Assembly: GCF_014897985.1 (NCBI RefSeq)
Contig: NZ_JABUZA010000022.1
Span: 1 to 64,000, forward strand
Direction: 5' to 3'
Source of the DNA: Halomonas colorata
GTDB lineage: Bacteria > Pseudomonadota > Gammaproteobacteria > Pseudomonadales > Halomonadaceae
Length of the DNA: 64,000 nucleotides
Part shown: positions 45,590-54,097 of the stretch, piece by piece
Layout of the letters: every line of letters begins with the position of its first letter
Numbering within the stretch: the stretch's first letter is position 1
The notes under the pieces: generated by a model
Database searches by the model: none
Seen by the model: the letters and a program-made list of their open reading frames with translations, nothing else
Told to the model about the DNA's origin: nothing
Position numbers and translations under genes: made by a program

Positions 45590-46753
45590 TTAATGACTCC
45601 GCGGGCCCATGGTGAGCTGCACTAGTGCCCCAGCGGCTGCTAGCGCACTGGCGCTTACAGCAAGTATCCAGACAGGTAGCGCGCTGGAAAGCATAAGCCC
45701 ACCAGCTGCCGCCCCAATAGCGCTACCCAGGTATAGGGCTGATTCATTCAGCGCCACCGCGAGATTACCATCGCCATGCTGTTGGCGAACGCGCATTAGC
45801 GCATTATTTTGCGGTACCTGTAACGCCCAGCCAACGGCTCCCCATAAGCTGATAGGCACAAGCGCAAGCCATGGGTGCAGGGAGGCGGCGACTGGCAGGC
45901 TAATCAGAGAAACTGCCAATAACAGCATAATCACCAGCACAACCCTGGAGCCTTGGCTTTTATCCACAATCGGGCCAATTAAAAAGCTGCCCAGAATCCC
46001 GCCGACGCCCCAAACCCATAGGTAGAGCGCGATAGACGCGGTTTCGCCGGAAGGGGATGCCGCCATAAACGGAGCAATAAAGGTATACATGCCAAGGCTT
46101 GCTATGGCACCCAAGAGCGAGACGGCCAAAATGGTCAGCGTGGCGGGGTGCTTCAAAATAGGCAGCTTGCGCCACAGTGAAACATAAGGCGCAGCGGGAA
46201 TGTCGGGTAGCTTAAGGTAAAGGCCTGCCAGGGAAGTCGCGCCGAGCAGTGCAATCAGCCACATGGCTGATGTCCAGCCCAGTTGCTCGGCGAGTAACAG
46301 ACTAAGCGGCACGCCAAGTACCGTGCCGCTTGCCATGCCGCCCATAATGACCGCGATGGCTTTGCCGCGCTGCGCTTCAGGCGCCAGCGTCGCTGAGGCC
46401 GCAATTCCCAATGCCAGATAAACCCCGGCTCCCACGCCCGCCAGCGCTCGCCAAGCCACTAGCATTGCAAAGCTTGCGGCCAGCGCACTTGCCACATTCG
46501 CCACAACGAAAAGTGCTAGCGCGATAATTAACCCCGTTCGCTGCTGATTGCCTGGGAGCAGCGCAACTGCGATGGGCGAAATCAGGCCATATGCCAGCGT
46601 AAACGCCGTCACTAACTGTGCCGCCATCGCATCCGAGACTAGAAATGCAGAGGTGATCAGGGGAATAAGCCCTGCGGTGACATAGGACGCCATACCTAAT
46701 GAAAAGGCGCCCAAGGCAATAAGATAAATCGATAGTCGAGAAGAAAACGCCAT
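45590..46753 (-). CDS. MFS transporter, DHA1 drug/sugar efflux type
   Basis: 387 residues with 12 helices. AraJ/YdhP-like features: the G-L-I-P-L-I-T near helix 1, A-G-V-G-A-G-V-Y-L-A-L near helix 4 and an M-G-G-M-A-S-G-T-V-L-G-V-P-L motif in helix 5. It is divergent from an MmyB-type regulator gene with 136 bp between them, which likely controls it. Substrate unknown. Confidence 0.88.
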   Translation of the reverse strand: MAFSSRLSIYLIALGAFSLGMASYVTAGLIPLITSAFLVSDAMAAQLVTAFTLAYGLISPIAVALLPGNQQRTGLIIALALFVVANVASALAASFAMLVAWRALAGVGAGVYLALGIAASATLAPEAQRGKAIAVIMGGMASGTVLGVPLSLLLAEQLGWTSAMWLIALLGATSLAGLYLKLPDIPAAPYVSLWRKLPILKHPATLTILAVSLLGAIASLGMYTFIAPFMAASPSGETASIALYLWVWGVGGILGSFLIGPIVDKSQGSRVVLVIMLLLAVSLISLPVAASLHPWLALVPISLWGAVGWALQVPQNNALMRVRQQHGDGNLAVALNESALYLGSAIGAAAGGLMLSSALPVWILAVSASALAAAGALVQLTMGPRSH

Positions 46754-46889
46754 CAGGCTCTCCAGTCAGGCTCATTATGTACTTGTTAGCGTGTGTTGCT
46801 GACCGCTACCAAGTGGTGAAGGCGCTATTCTGGAGAGGCTTTAAAGGGGGTACAATTTAACTATTTATACTATTACTAAAGGCAATAAG

Positions 46890-47744
46890 ATGGCGCTGGA
46901 ACGTTCGTTAAAACGCACCCGCACAGAGCTAGGGGAGTTTTTACGCAGCCGACGTGAGCAGGTAACACCGGAAGAGGTTGGCTTGCCCGTGGGCAAGCGG
47001 CGCCGCACGCCGGGGTTACGCCGTGAGGAGGTGGCAGCACTCGCAGGGGTAGGCTTGACCTGGTACACCTGGCTGGAGCAGGGTCGAGATATTCGCGCCT
47101 CGGCGGATTTTCTCGACCGTCTTGCGCGCACGCTAAAGCTCGATGCCATTGAGCGACGTCATCTTTTTTTACTGGCGCATCAGCGTCTTCCCGCTGAACC
47201 GGGGAAAACCTGGTGCAGTGTACCGCCGCTGGTACATCGCCTGATGAACGACTTGCCCACGCGGCCTGCGTACGTGTTGAATTTACGTTGGGATGTGCTG
47301 GCCTGGAACCACGCCGCAGCTCGTCTGTTTGGCTTCTCCGAGCATCCTCCGGAGCAGCGTAACCTGCTATGGCTACTGTTTATGGATACGGCTACGCGCG
47401 CTCTTTTCGACCCCTGGAAAGCGCAGGCACGGCAACTGCTTGCCAGCTTCAAACGTGATGCGGCCCGTGCGCCTGAAGACCCGGCAATCAATCAACTGAT
47501 CAAGACCTTGGTGAAAGTGGATCCGGATTTTAAAGCGTGGTGGGCAGGGCAGGATATCCACGGGCCTTGTCATGGCATTCGCCATTTTCATCTAAAGCCG
47601 TTAGGAGCGATCGATTTTGAACATACCTCGCTGATCGTCGATGAAGACCGCCATCTACGGCTGGTCTACTACGCCGCTCGCGACACCGTTCAAGACGAGG
47701 CGTTTGACCACTGGCTTCAGGAAGGCCAAACGCCAGTGGCATGA
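46890..47744 (+). CDS. XRE regulator with MmyB-like ligand domain
   Basis: 284 residues. N-terminal HTH (LGEFLRSRREQVTPEEVGL, then RRTPGLRREEVAALAGVGLTWYTWLEQGR) and a C-terminal MmyB-like PAS fold (W-D-V-L-A-W-N-H-A-A-A) that in family members binds fatty acids or other lipids. Regulators of this kind usually govern adjacent dehydrogenases or transporters, here the divergent MFS gene. Its stop is directly adjacent to the stop of the convergent ABC-F gene, with no base between. Confidence 0.92.
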   Translation: MALERSLKRTRTELGEFLRSRREQVTPEEVGLPVGKRRRTPGLRREEVAALAGVGLTWYTWLEQGRDIRASADFLDRLARTLKLDAIERRHLFLLAHQRLPAEPGKTWCSVPPLVHRLMNDLPTRPAYVLNLRWDVLAWNHAAARLFGFSEHPPEQRNLLWLLFMDTATRALFDPWKAQARQLLASFKRDAARAPEDPAINQLIKTLVKVDPDFKAWWAGQDIHGPCHGIRHFHLKPLGAIDFEHTSLIVDEDRHLRLVYYAARDTVQDEAFDHWLQEGQTPVA

Positions 47745-49355
47745 TTAGCGGTTCGTGGCTGGCTCCAGTACCCAGCCGTCTGATGTGGCGCGCAGATAAT
47801 CGGTCAGTGCCAGGTGGCGTAAGAAATCCTGGTCATGAGAGACCACTACCAGCGCGCCAGGGTAGCCTCTCAGCATACTTTCGAGTGCCTGTAGCGAGGG
47901 CAGGTCGAGGTGGTTGCTGGGTTCATCCAGCAGCAATAGCTGCGCGGGCGGGTCGGCATAAAGCGCGCACGCCAGCGCTACCTTGAGCTGTTCACCGCCG
48001 CTTAGCTTTGCGCAGGCAACGCTAATTTTCTCAGCCGTAAGCCCAAGGTGTACCAGCCGGGTTCGCAGCAGGCTGACAGGTGCCGCTCGGTTGGCCGCTT
48101 TTAACTGCTCTATAGCGCTCTGGGTTTTATCCAGTTGGGCCAGGTGTTGATCGAGATAGGCGCTTTTGACATGAATACGGCTTTCGCCTGTTTGGGGTAG
48201 AAGTTGCCCCGCCAGGAGTTTAAGCAGTGTGGATTTACCCGAGCCGTTGGAACCAACAATGCCTAAACGCTGCTGTCCTTGCAGGCTGAGGTTAAGCTTT
48301 CCTGCAACGTAAGAAAGCGTGATATCGGTTAGTTCAGCAATCATCCGCTTGGCAGGCTGCACGGCAATGTCATGTAGCGCGATATTAGCATCTTCAGCAA
48401 GCTGCTCCCGCGCTTGCTGGATAGCGCTTAGGTGCTGGCTGTGTGTTTCTGCCTGCTGGCGGGCGAGGCGGCCGACGGAAAGTTCGCTGCGCGCCTTTTG
48501 GCGATCCAGCAGGATTTTTGCCTGATTGGCATCGCGCCGCTGGCGGTTGCCACGTGCCTGACGCCTTTCCTGACGTTCCTGCTGCTGATTCAGTGCGCGC
48601 TCTGCACGTTTTTTGTCTTTTTGATGGTGTTCAAGGTTCGTTTGAGCCGCTGCCTGTTCACTCGCCTTTTGTTCGGCGTAAAAGGAATAATTACCGCCGT
48701 AACTGCGTAGTCCAAGCGGCGACAGCTCCACGATACGCGGCAGGTGAGCAAGCAGTTGTCGGTCATGGCTGACAACCAGCAGCCCTTTGGGCCAATGGGT
48801 CAACTGCTCGATAAGCGCTTCCCTGCTCGGGCCGTCCAGGTGATTACTGGGCTCATCCAGAATAAGAAAGTCCGCCCTGGATAACAGCACGCCGATCAGG
48901 GCAACGCGCATGGCTTGGCCGCCGCTCAATGTCGCGGCCGGGGCTGTCGCGTCAAGGTGTGCAAGGCCACTGTGCTCTAGCTCTCGCTGTAAGGTCTGGC
49001 GGATATCCCAACGATCACCCAGCGCATCAAAGTCGTCTGGATGTGGGCTGCCCGCCTCAATACGGGCAAGTGCTGCTAAAGTGGTGCCTACGCCTGCCAG
49101 GTCGGCTAGCGTGCCGGAGGCTTCTTGGGTAACGCGTTGCGATAAATAGCGCACTTCGCCAGTGCTCATGCAGCGCCCCGTTGAAGGTGCGATTTCGCCC
49201 GCCATTAGCCTGGCCAGCAGCGTTTTACCCATGCCGTTACGCCCTACCAGGCCCGTGGGCGTGGTGTCGAAGGTTTCCGTTAACTCGGAAAACAGAAGGC
49301 GACCGTGGGGTAGCGTATAAGAAACGCGATCGAGCGAGATAAACGTCTTCGTCAT
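47745..49355 (-). CDS. ABC-F family ATPase
   Basis: 536 residues, two ABC domains without membrane helices. Walker A motifs G-R-N-G-M-G-K-T (near 40) and G-S-N-G-S-G-K-S (near 370), and signature segments A-T-L-S-G-G-Q-A and A-K-L-S-G-G-E-Q. An Arg/Gln-rich linker with charged repeats lies near 235-330. ABC-F proteins act on ribosomes to rescue translation or give antibiotic resistance; the subtype cannot be fixed here. Confidence 0.92.
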   Translation of the reverse strand: MTKTFISLDRVSYTLPHGRLLFSELTETFDTTPTGLVGRNGMGKTLLARLMAGEIAPSTGRCMSTGEVRYLSQRVTQEASGTLADLAGVGTTLAALARIEAGSPHPDDFDALGDRWDIRQTLQRELEHSGLAHLDATAPAATLSGGQAMRVALIGVLLSRADFLILDEPSNHLDGPSREALIEQLTHWPKGLLVVSHDRQLLAHLPRIVELSPLGLRSYGGNYSFYAEQKASEQAAAQTNLEHHQKDKKRAERALNQQQERQERRQARGNRQRRDANQAKILLDRQKARSELSVGRLARQQAETHSQHLSAIQQAREQLAEDANIALHDIAVQPAKRMIAELTDITLSYVAGKLNLSLQGQQRLGIVGSNGSGKSTLLKLLAGQLLPQTGESRIHVKSAYLDQHLAQLDKTQSAIEQLKAANRAAPVSLLRTRLVHLGLTAEKISVACAKLSGGEQLKVALACALYADPPAQLLLLDEPSNHLDLPSLQALESMLRGYPGALVVVSHDQDFLRHLALTDYLRATSDGWVLEPATNR

Positions 49356-49675
49356 CGGATGTACCTATCAATGCCTGACATTCCCCTTTTAATAAGGGAC
49401 GGAGAACGTGGCCGTCGAAAACAGGACGGCGGCATTAATAGCGCATTGGACGAATACCTTTAATAAGAGAGAGGGCCTCTAGCCTAGTCAACTTATGTTG
49501 CTTTTCCAAGCCTTTCGCCGCGCTGCAGTGGGTTCAGGTTCGGCGTAAGCTGGCTCTTCTTTAAACAAGCTTCCATGGTTCTGTTGTATATAGAGGTTGT
49601 ATTTTAGCTCCGGCTACTTAGAGTGACGTTTTCAGTTGACGGGCTCTATTGAGCCCTTTTGGTAAAGGTGAATGC
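49356..49675. other. Intergenic region between ABC-F and DAACS genes
   Basis: 320 bp between divergent genes. It must hold both promoters. The only clear element is the small terminator-like hairpin at 49641-49660. No ORF with a Shine-Dalgarno was recognised. Confidence 0.5.
49641..49660 (+). terminator. Terminator-like hairpin just before the transporter gene
   Basis: GGGCTC, TATT loop, GAGCCC, TTTT (49641-49660): a compact intrinsic-terminator shape only 15 bp upstream of the transporter's ATG at 49676 and 4 bp before its AAAGGTGA ribosome site. It could end an upstream small RNA or act as an attenuator for the transporter. Confidence 0.55.
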
Positions 49676-50950
49676 ATGACGGCACTGTTGAAAGGGTATA
49701 TGCGTTCTTCGTTGATCTTACGGGTCACGATTGCACTGTTACTGGGGCTGGTCGTTGGTTTGTTTGGCGGTGACGCAGTCGCCACCTGGCTTGGCCCGGT
49801 GGGTGATCTGCTGCTGCGCCTACTGACGTTTCTTATCGTGCCTATCGTGCTGTTTACCCTGATGGTGGGTATCAATCGGTCGCGCGAGGGGAGCGTAGGG
49901 CGCGTGGGAGGCAAGGTGTTTGCCTACTATCTCGTCTCCACGGCGCTGGCAATTGTCGTGGGGCTGAGTGTGGCCTCGCTGTTCAGCCCAGGAAGCGGCA
50001 TGACGCTGGATGAAAACGCCAGCTTCACGGCACCGGAAAACCCGGGCCTGGTCGATGTCGTTCTCGGTATCGTGCCGAGCAACATTATCGGCGCCTTTGC
50101 CGAACAGAATCTGCTGGGCATCATTTTTACTGCGCTGGTGTTCGGGTTTGCGCTGTTGAAACTTCGCCAGCAAGCCACCCAGCCAGGCAGTGCCGAGCGC
50201 TTGTATGAAGTAATCGAAGGATTGAACGACGTCACGCTCAAGGTCATGGCCGGCGTGCTGCACGTGGTGCCCATCGGTGTGTTCGCCATTGTGGCCGAGA
50301 CGGTCAGCCAGCAGGGCCTGGAAACGCTGCTGTCGTTGGGCGATATGGTGATGGTGTTGTATATCGCGCTGGCCCTGCAGCTTTTAATCTACTGCGTGAT
50401 CATGCGCCTGTTCGGGGTAAAGCTTCGGACCTTCTTTCGTGAAGCGCGCACGCCCATGGCCACTGCGTTTGCCACCCAGAGCAGCTCCGGCACCTTGCCG
50501 TTGACCATCAATGCGGCACGGCGGCTGGGGATTTCGCGCAGCGTGTACGGGTTCAGCCTGCCGCTGGGAGCCACTCTCAATATGGACGGCGCGGCGATTC
50601 GCATCGCGATTTCCGCCGTTTTCGCCGCCAATGTGATCGGCGCGCCGCTCGATTTTGTCAGCATGGTGCAGATCGTGCTGGTCGGCACGCTGGTTTCGGT
50701 AGGTACCGCTGGCGTGCCCGGGGCGGGGATCATCATGATCGCCACGGTGTTTGCCCAGGTGGGGCTGCCCATCGAAACCGTGGTGCTGCTGACCGCCATT
50801 GATGCTCTGGTAGGCATGGGCGCCACGGCGTTGAACGTGACCGGCGATTTGGTAGGCACCACGGTGATCGCCCGAAGTGAAGGTGAGCAGCTCAGCGAGA
50901 CGCCTGTTGAAACAGACGAGACTTCCGCCACGGTCATCAGCAAGGCGTGA
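49676..50950 (+). CDS. Dicarboxylate/amino acid:cation symporter (DAACS, GltP/DctA type)
   Basis: 424 residues from the ATG at 49676 (AAAGGTGA upstream; an in-frame TTG at 49649 is poorer). Typical SDF/DAACS features: TM helices throughout, the Ser-rich A-T-Q-S-S-S-G-T-L-P-L motif (helical hairpin 1), L-P-L-G-A-T-L-N-M-D-G-A-A and G-T-A-G-V-P-G-A-G. The segment NVTGD near the end carries the conserved substrate-binding Asp. Imports C4-dicarboxylates or acidic/neutral amino acids with Na+ or H+. Followed 26 bp later by a deaminase gene. Confidence 0.93.
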   Translation: MTALLKGYMRSSLILRVTIALLLGLVVGLFGGDAVATWLGPVGDLLLRLLTFLIVPIVLFTLMVGINRSREGSVGRVGGKVFAYYLVSTALAIVVGLSVASLFSPGSGMTLDENASFTAPENPGLVDVVLGIVPSNIIGAFAEQNLLGIIFTALVFGFALLKLRQQATQPGSAERLYEVIEGLNDVTLKVMAGVLHVVPIGVFAIVAETVSQQGLETLLSLGDMVMVLYIALALQLLIYCVIMRLFGVKLRTFFREARTPMATAFATQSSSGTLPLTINAARRLGISRSVYGFSLPLGATLNMDGAAIRIAISAVFAANVIGAPLDFVSMVQIVLVGTLVSVGTAGVPGAGIIMIATVFAQVGLPIETVVLLTAIDALVGMGATALNVTGDLVGTTVIARSEGEQLSETPVETDETSATVISKA

Positions 50951-50976
50951 GCGGCTAACCTACAGGAGTATCCGCG

Positions 50977-51450
50977 ATGAAGGCACACGAGCAGATCTAT
51001 CTGAACCGGGCCCTGGCGCTTGCAGAAGAGGCGCTTGAGGCGGGCGATGAGCCCTTTGGCAGTGTACTGGTCAGCGCCGAGGGAGAAATTCTAGCGGAAG
51101 ACCGCAACCGCATTGCAAGCGGTGATGCCACTCAGCACCCCGAGTTCACGCTGGCGCGCTGGGCGGCCCAGCACATGACGCCCGAGGCGCGTGCCAACGC
51201 AACGGTTTACACCACCGGCGAGCACTGCCCCATGTGCGCGGCCGCTCACGGATGGGCCGGGCTTGGTCGCATCGTTTATATCAGTTCATCCGAGCAGTTA
51301 GGACGCTGGCTGGCGGCTCTGGGGGTGGCACCGTCGCCGATCAAGGCCTTGCCTATCGGTCAGATAGTACCGGCGCTTGAAGTAGAAGGCCCCATCGCCG
51401 GTCTGGATGAAAAGGTTCATGTCCTGCATCAGCGCCGCCACGCAGGCTAA
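50977..51450 (+). CDS. Nucleoside/nucleobase deaminase (cytidine-deaminase fold)
   Basis: 157 residues. Zinc motif H54-P-E56 and C84-P-M-C87 of the CMP/dCMP deaminase superfamily; the family usually has H-A-E, and H-P-E is a recognised variant. The N-terminal D-E-P-F-G-S-V-L-V is typical of guanine/tRNA-adenosine-like deaminases. CAGGAG precedes the ATG. It follows the DAACS transporter gene by 26 bp and is probably cotranscribed. The C-terminal codons and stop lie in a 15-bp tandem duplication. Confidence 0.9.
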   Translation: MKAHEQIYLNRALALAEEALEAGDEPFGSVLVSAEGEILAEDRNRIASGDATQHPEFTLARWAAQHMTPEARANATVYTTGEHCPMCAAAHGWAGLGRIVYISSSEQLGRWLAALGVAPSPIKALPIGQIVPALEVEGPIAGLDEKVHVLHQRRHAG

Positions 51451-51470
51451 GCTTTCGCAGGCTAGGCTTT
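51441..51470 (+). repeat. 15-bp tandem duplication spanning the deaminase stop codon
   Basis: CGCAGGCTAAGCTTT (51441-51455) followed by CGCAGGCTAGGCTTT (51456-51470), one mismatch. The first copy contains the stop TAA (51448-51450); the second places TAG in frame 15 nt later. Confidence 0.9.
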
Positions 51471-51543
51471 ACGAGAAAGTGGCTTACGCTCGCCTAGTGG
51501 TTTTTTCGTGCAACCCCTAGTAATTAAATACCGCCCAAACGAA

Positions 51544-51570
51544 ACAGCCCGAGCCATTGGCTCGGGCTGT
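51544..51570. terminator. Bidirectional terminator after the deaminase gene
   Basis: ACAGCCCGAGCC (51544-51555), ATT, GGCTCGGGCTGT (51559-51570): a 12-bp perfect stem between convergent genes. Confidence 0.85.
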
Positions 51571-51590
51571 GGGTAACGGGGTAAGCGTTC

Positions 51591-51764
51591 CTAATGCTTC
51601 AGAATGACATAAAACGCGTGAATGACGCCTGGAATAAAACCAAACAGTGTCAAAATGATGTTGAGCCAGAAATGTCCCTTTAGGCCAACTTCAAAAAAGA
51701 CGCCTAATGGCGGCAAAATAATCGCGAAAATCATCTTGATAGGATCTGTTGCAGTAAACGCCAT
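51591..51764 (-). CDS. YqaE/Pmp3 family small membrane protein
   Basis: 57 residues from the ATG at 51764 (AAGGAGG upstream; frame extends to 51803). Two hydrophobic helices with the Pmp3 motif I-L-P-P-L-G-V-F and G-F-I-P-G-V-I-H-A-F-Y. Homologues in yeast and plants respond to salt and membrane potential stress, which fits a halophile. Confidence 0.93.
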   Translation of the reverse strand: MAFTATDPIKMIFAIILPPLGVFFEVGLKGHFWLNIILTLFGFIPGVIHAFYVILKH

Positions 51765-51890
51765 AAAGCCTCCTTTGCTTAATCGATACGTTACTCCTTG
51801 CAAGTGTAGACGCAGGGTTCACACTTAGCGAATGCGTCCACGTTAGTTAGACTTAACGTTTAGGTTGTGGTTCATCCAGAGTTACGCCGA

Positions 51891-51934
51891 ATTATCAAAA
51901 AACCGATTATCAAAAAAACGATTATCAAAAAAAG
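51891..51934 (+). repeat. 15-bp tandem triplication upstream of the PqqU-like receptor gene
   Basis: ATTATCAAAAAA recurs at 51891, 51906 and 51921, with units of 15 bp joined by CCG or ACG. The last unit runs into GGGAAGGG, the Shine-Dalgarno of the receptor gene (ATG at 51947). Lying in the leader, changes in copy number could alter expression. Confidence 0.92.
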
Positions 51935-51946
51935 GGAAGGGAATCC

Positions 51947-53995
51947 ATGTATAAACTGTTGCCGCCGTCGCTAATGCTGACGGGTCTCGCGGTCTCAAGC
52001 CCCCTTTGGGCGCAAAACGAGCCAGCATCGGTACAGGCATTGCCTACGGTTGAAGTAAGCGCACCGCGTTTGGCGCGTGAGCTTTACGCAACGCCGGCGG
52101 CGGTTTCCACCGTGGACCAGGAAACCATCGCCCAGGGCCAGCAGCGTGTTCGGCTGGATGAAACGCTGGTCGGTGTGCCCGGCGTTTTCATTCAGAATCG
52201 CGACAACTTTGCCCAGGGCCAGCGGATTGCCATTCGGGGCTTTGGTGCCCGCGCCCCGTTTGGGGTGCGTGGGATTACGGTGATGGTCGATGGCATTCCC
52301 TATACCTTGCCCGATGGTCAGGCGCAGCTGGACGCGATTGATCTGGATAGCGCCGAGCGTATCGAAGTCATTCGTGGGCCTTCGTCGGTGCTTTACGGCA
52401 ACGCCGCGGGCGGGGTGATCGATGTGACCACCGCCGATGGGCGCGAAAACCCGGGTACGCGCCTGCGGGTGGAGGCGGGCAGCGACGGGTATCGTAAGGC
52501 GTCCCTGCAAACCGGTGGTTCGCAGGGCGACTGGTCGCACAACGTCAGTTTTTCAGCGCTCAATGTGGATGGCTACCGCGATCAAAGCTCAACCGAGAAA
52601 TACCTGCTCAATGCCAAGCTGCGTCGCGAGCTGGGTAGCGAGCGGGCGCTGACGGCGATTGTGAATCTTCTGGAAAACCCTCGCTCGGAAGACCCCGGCG
52701 CGCTGAATGCTGGTGAAGTGGCAAGCGGTCGGCATCAGGCCGCGCCGAATTCGCTGGCGCTGGACGCCGGGCAGAATGTCGATCAGCAACTTATCGGCTT
52801 GCAGTACGAGGATTTGTCCGCAGGGCCAGGTGAGTTCTACCTGAAAGGCTTTATCGCTCGGCGTGATTTTGAACAGCAACTGCCCTATGTGGGCGATAGC
52901 CGTATCGGCTACCAGCGTGACTATATGGGCGCGAGTGCCGAGTATCATCATGAAATCGCCCTGGGCGAGCTGCCGTTAAGCTATGTGGCGGGGGTGGACG
53001 TGGCCCGTCAGGACGATGATCGCTTCCGGCGCGACGTCAATGCTCAGGGCGGCGTAGGTGAGCAGGTGGCGGATGAAACCCAAACGGCAACCTCTACCGG
53101 GGTATTTGCTCAGGGTGATTTGGGACTCACCGAGCAAGTAACGCTTTCCCTGGGCGCGCGCTTTGATCGTGTTGATCTGGATGTGGATGATCGGTACTTG
53201 GCCGATGGTGATCAAAGCGGCGAGCGTACCTTTAATGAGTGGAGCGGCTCCGCCGGGCTAAGCTATCGCTATCGCCCTCAGCATCAGGTGTATATCAACA
53301 CCGGCACTGCGTTTGAAACGCCGACGTTCTCCGAGTTCGCCAACCCGGCTGGCGGTGGGTTCAACCCGTCCATTGAGCCGCAAAAAGCCTGGAATCGTGA
53401 GGTGGGTACGCGGGGATATATCGAGCCGCTGGCCATGGATTACGACCTCGCCCTGTTCTCGGTGCGCGTACGCGATGAGCTGGTACCTTTTGATGAAGGT
53501 GGGCGTACCTTCTACCGGAATGCGGGCGATACCAACCGCGATGGCCTGGAACTTTCCCTTGGCTGGCAGTTAGCGGACCAGTGGCGTTTGAACAGCGCGT
53601 TAACCCTGGCTCGCTATGAGTTTGACGAGTTTGCCACGCCCAGCGAGCGCTTTGACGGCAATCGCATCCCCGGCTTACCCGAGCAGACCTGGGTCAATCA
53701 GCTAACTTGGGAGGGGCTGTCACACCGCTTTGCCACGCTTGAAACCCAGTACGTGGGTGACATGGTGGCCGACAATGCCAATGAAACGGAGATTGACAGC
53801 TATTGGCTGGTCAACCTGCGGGTAGGCGATGGCTGGCAACTGGGTGGCGATACGTTGTTAAACGCTTACGTGGGCGTGCGTAATCTGTTTGATGAAGACC
53901 ACTATGCCAACGTGCGCTTGAACGGCACCTTTGGGCGTTTTTATGAGCCGGCGCCGGGGCGCAGTGTTTACGGCGGTTTGGAAGTACGCTTTTAA
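51947..53995 (+). CDS. TonB-dependent receptor, PqqU/YncD-like (putative PQQ importer)
   Basis: 682 residues with signal peptide (PLWA-QN), TonB box (L-P-T-V-E-V-S), plug and barrel ending in RF. The plug T-P-A-A-V-S-x-V-D, E-T-L-V-G-V-P-G-V, Q-N-R-D-N-F-A-Q and IAIRGFGARAPFGVRGI, and the end G-R-F-Y-E-P-A-P-G-R, match E. coli YncD/PqqU as I recall it, a receptor shown to import pyrroloquinoline quinone. It lies tail-to-tail with gcd, which needs PQQ. This makes PQQ the likely ligand. Alternative: a copper or other siderophore receptor of the same subgroup. Confidence 0.8.
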   Translation: MYKLLPPSLMLTGLAVSSPLWAQNEPASVQALPTVEVSAPRLARELYATPAAVSTVDQETIAQGQQRVRLDETLVGVPGVFIQNRDNFAQGQRIAIRGFGARAPFGVRGITVMVDGIPYTLPDGQAQLDAIDLDSAERIEVIRGPSSVLYGNAAGGVIDVTTADGRENPGTRLRVEAGSDGYRKASLQTGGSQGDWSHNVSFSALNVDGYRDQSSTEKYLLNAKLRRELGSERALTAIVNLLENPRSEDPGALNAGEVASGRHQAAPNSLALDAGQNVDQQLIGLQYEDLSAGPGEFYLKGFIARRDFEQQLPYVGDSRIGYQRDYMGASAEYHHEIALGELPLSYVAGVDVARQDDDRFRRDVNAQGGVGEQVADETQTATSTGVFAQGDLGLTEQVTLSLGARFDRVDLDVDDRYLADGDQSGERTFNEWSGSAGLSYRYRPQHQVYINTGTAFETPTFSEFANPAGGGFNPSIEPQKAWNREVGTRGYIEPLAMDYDLALFSVRVRDELVPFDEGGRTFYRNAGDTNRDGLELSLGWQLADQWRLNSALTLARYEFDEFATPSERFDGNRIPGLPEQTWVNQLTWEGLSHRFATLETQYVGDMVADNANETEIDSYWLVNLRVGDGWQLGGDTLLNAYVGVRNLFDEDHYANVRLNGTFGRFYEPAPGRSVYGGLEVRF

Positions 53996-53997
53996 GC

Positions 53998-54023
53998 TTT
54001 CAGAAAATAGTTTTCAGAAAATA
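53998..54023 (+). repeat. 14-bp tandem duplication after the PqqU-like receptor stop
   Basis: TTTCAGAAAATA occurs at 53998-54009 and 54012-54023, a 14-nt period. The first copy continues to TAG at 54008-54010, which is in frame with the receptor stop TAA (53993-53995). Confidence 0.85.
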
Positions 54024-54035
54024 AAAGTGGCAATA

Positions 54036-54066
54036 AAAACGGGCAGCCTTTGGGTCTGCCCGTTTT
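54036..54066. terminator. Bidirectional terminator between receptor and gcd
   Basis: AAAACGGGCAG (54036-54046) and CTGCCCGTTTT (54056-54066) form an 11-bp stem with A and T runs at both ends, in the gap between the convergent receptor and glucose dehydrogenase genes. Confidence 0.9.
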
Positions 54067-54097
54067 CGTGTCGGTCGACTATATCGGTCGGTAAGCC

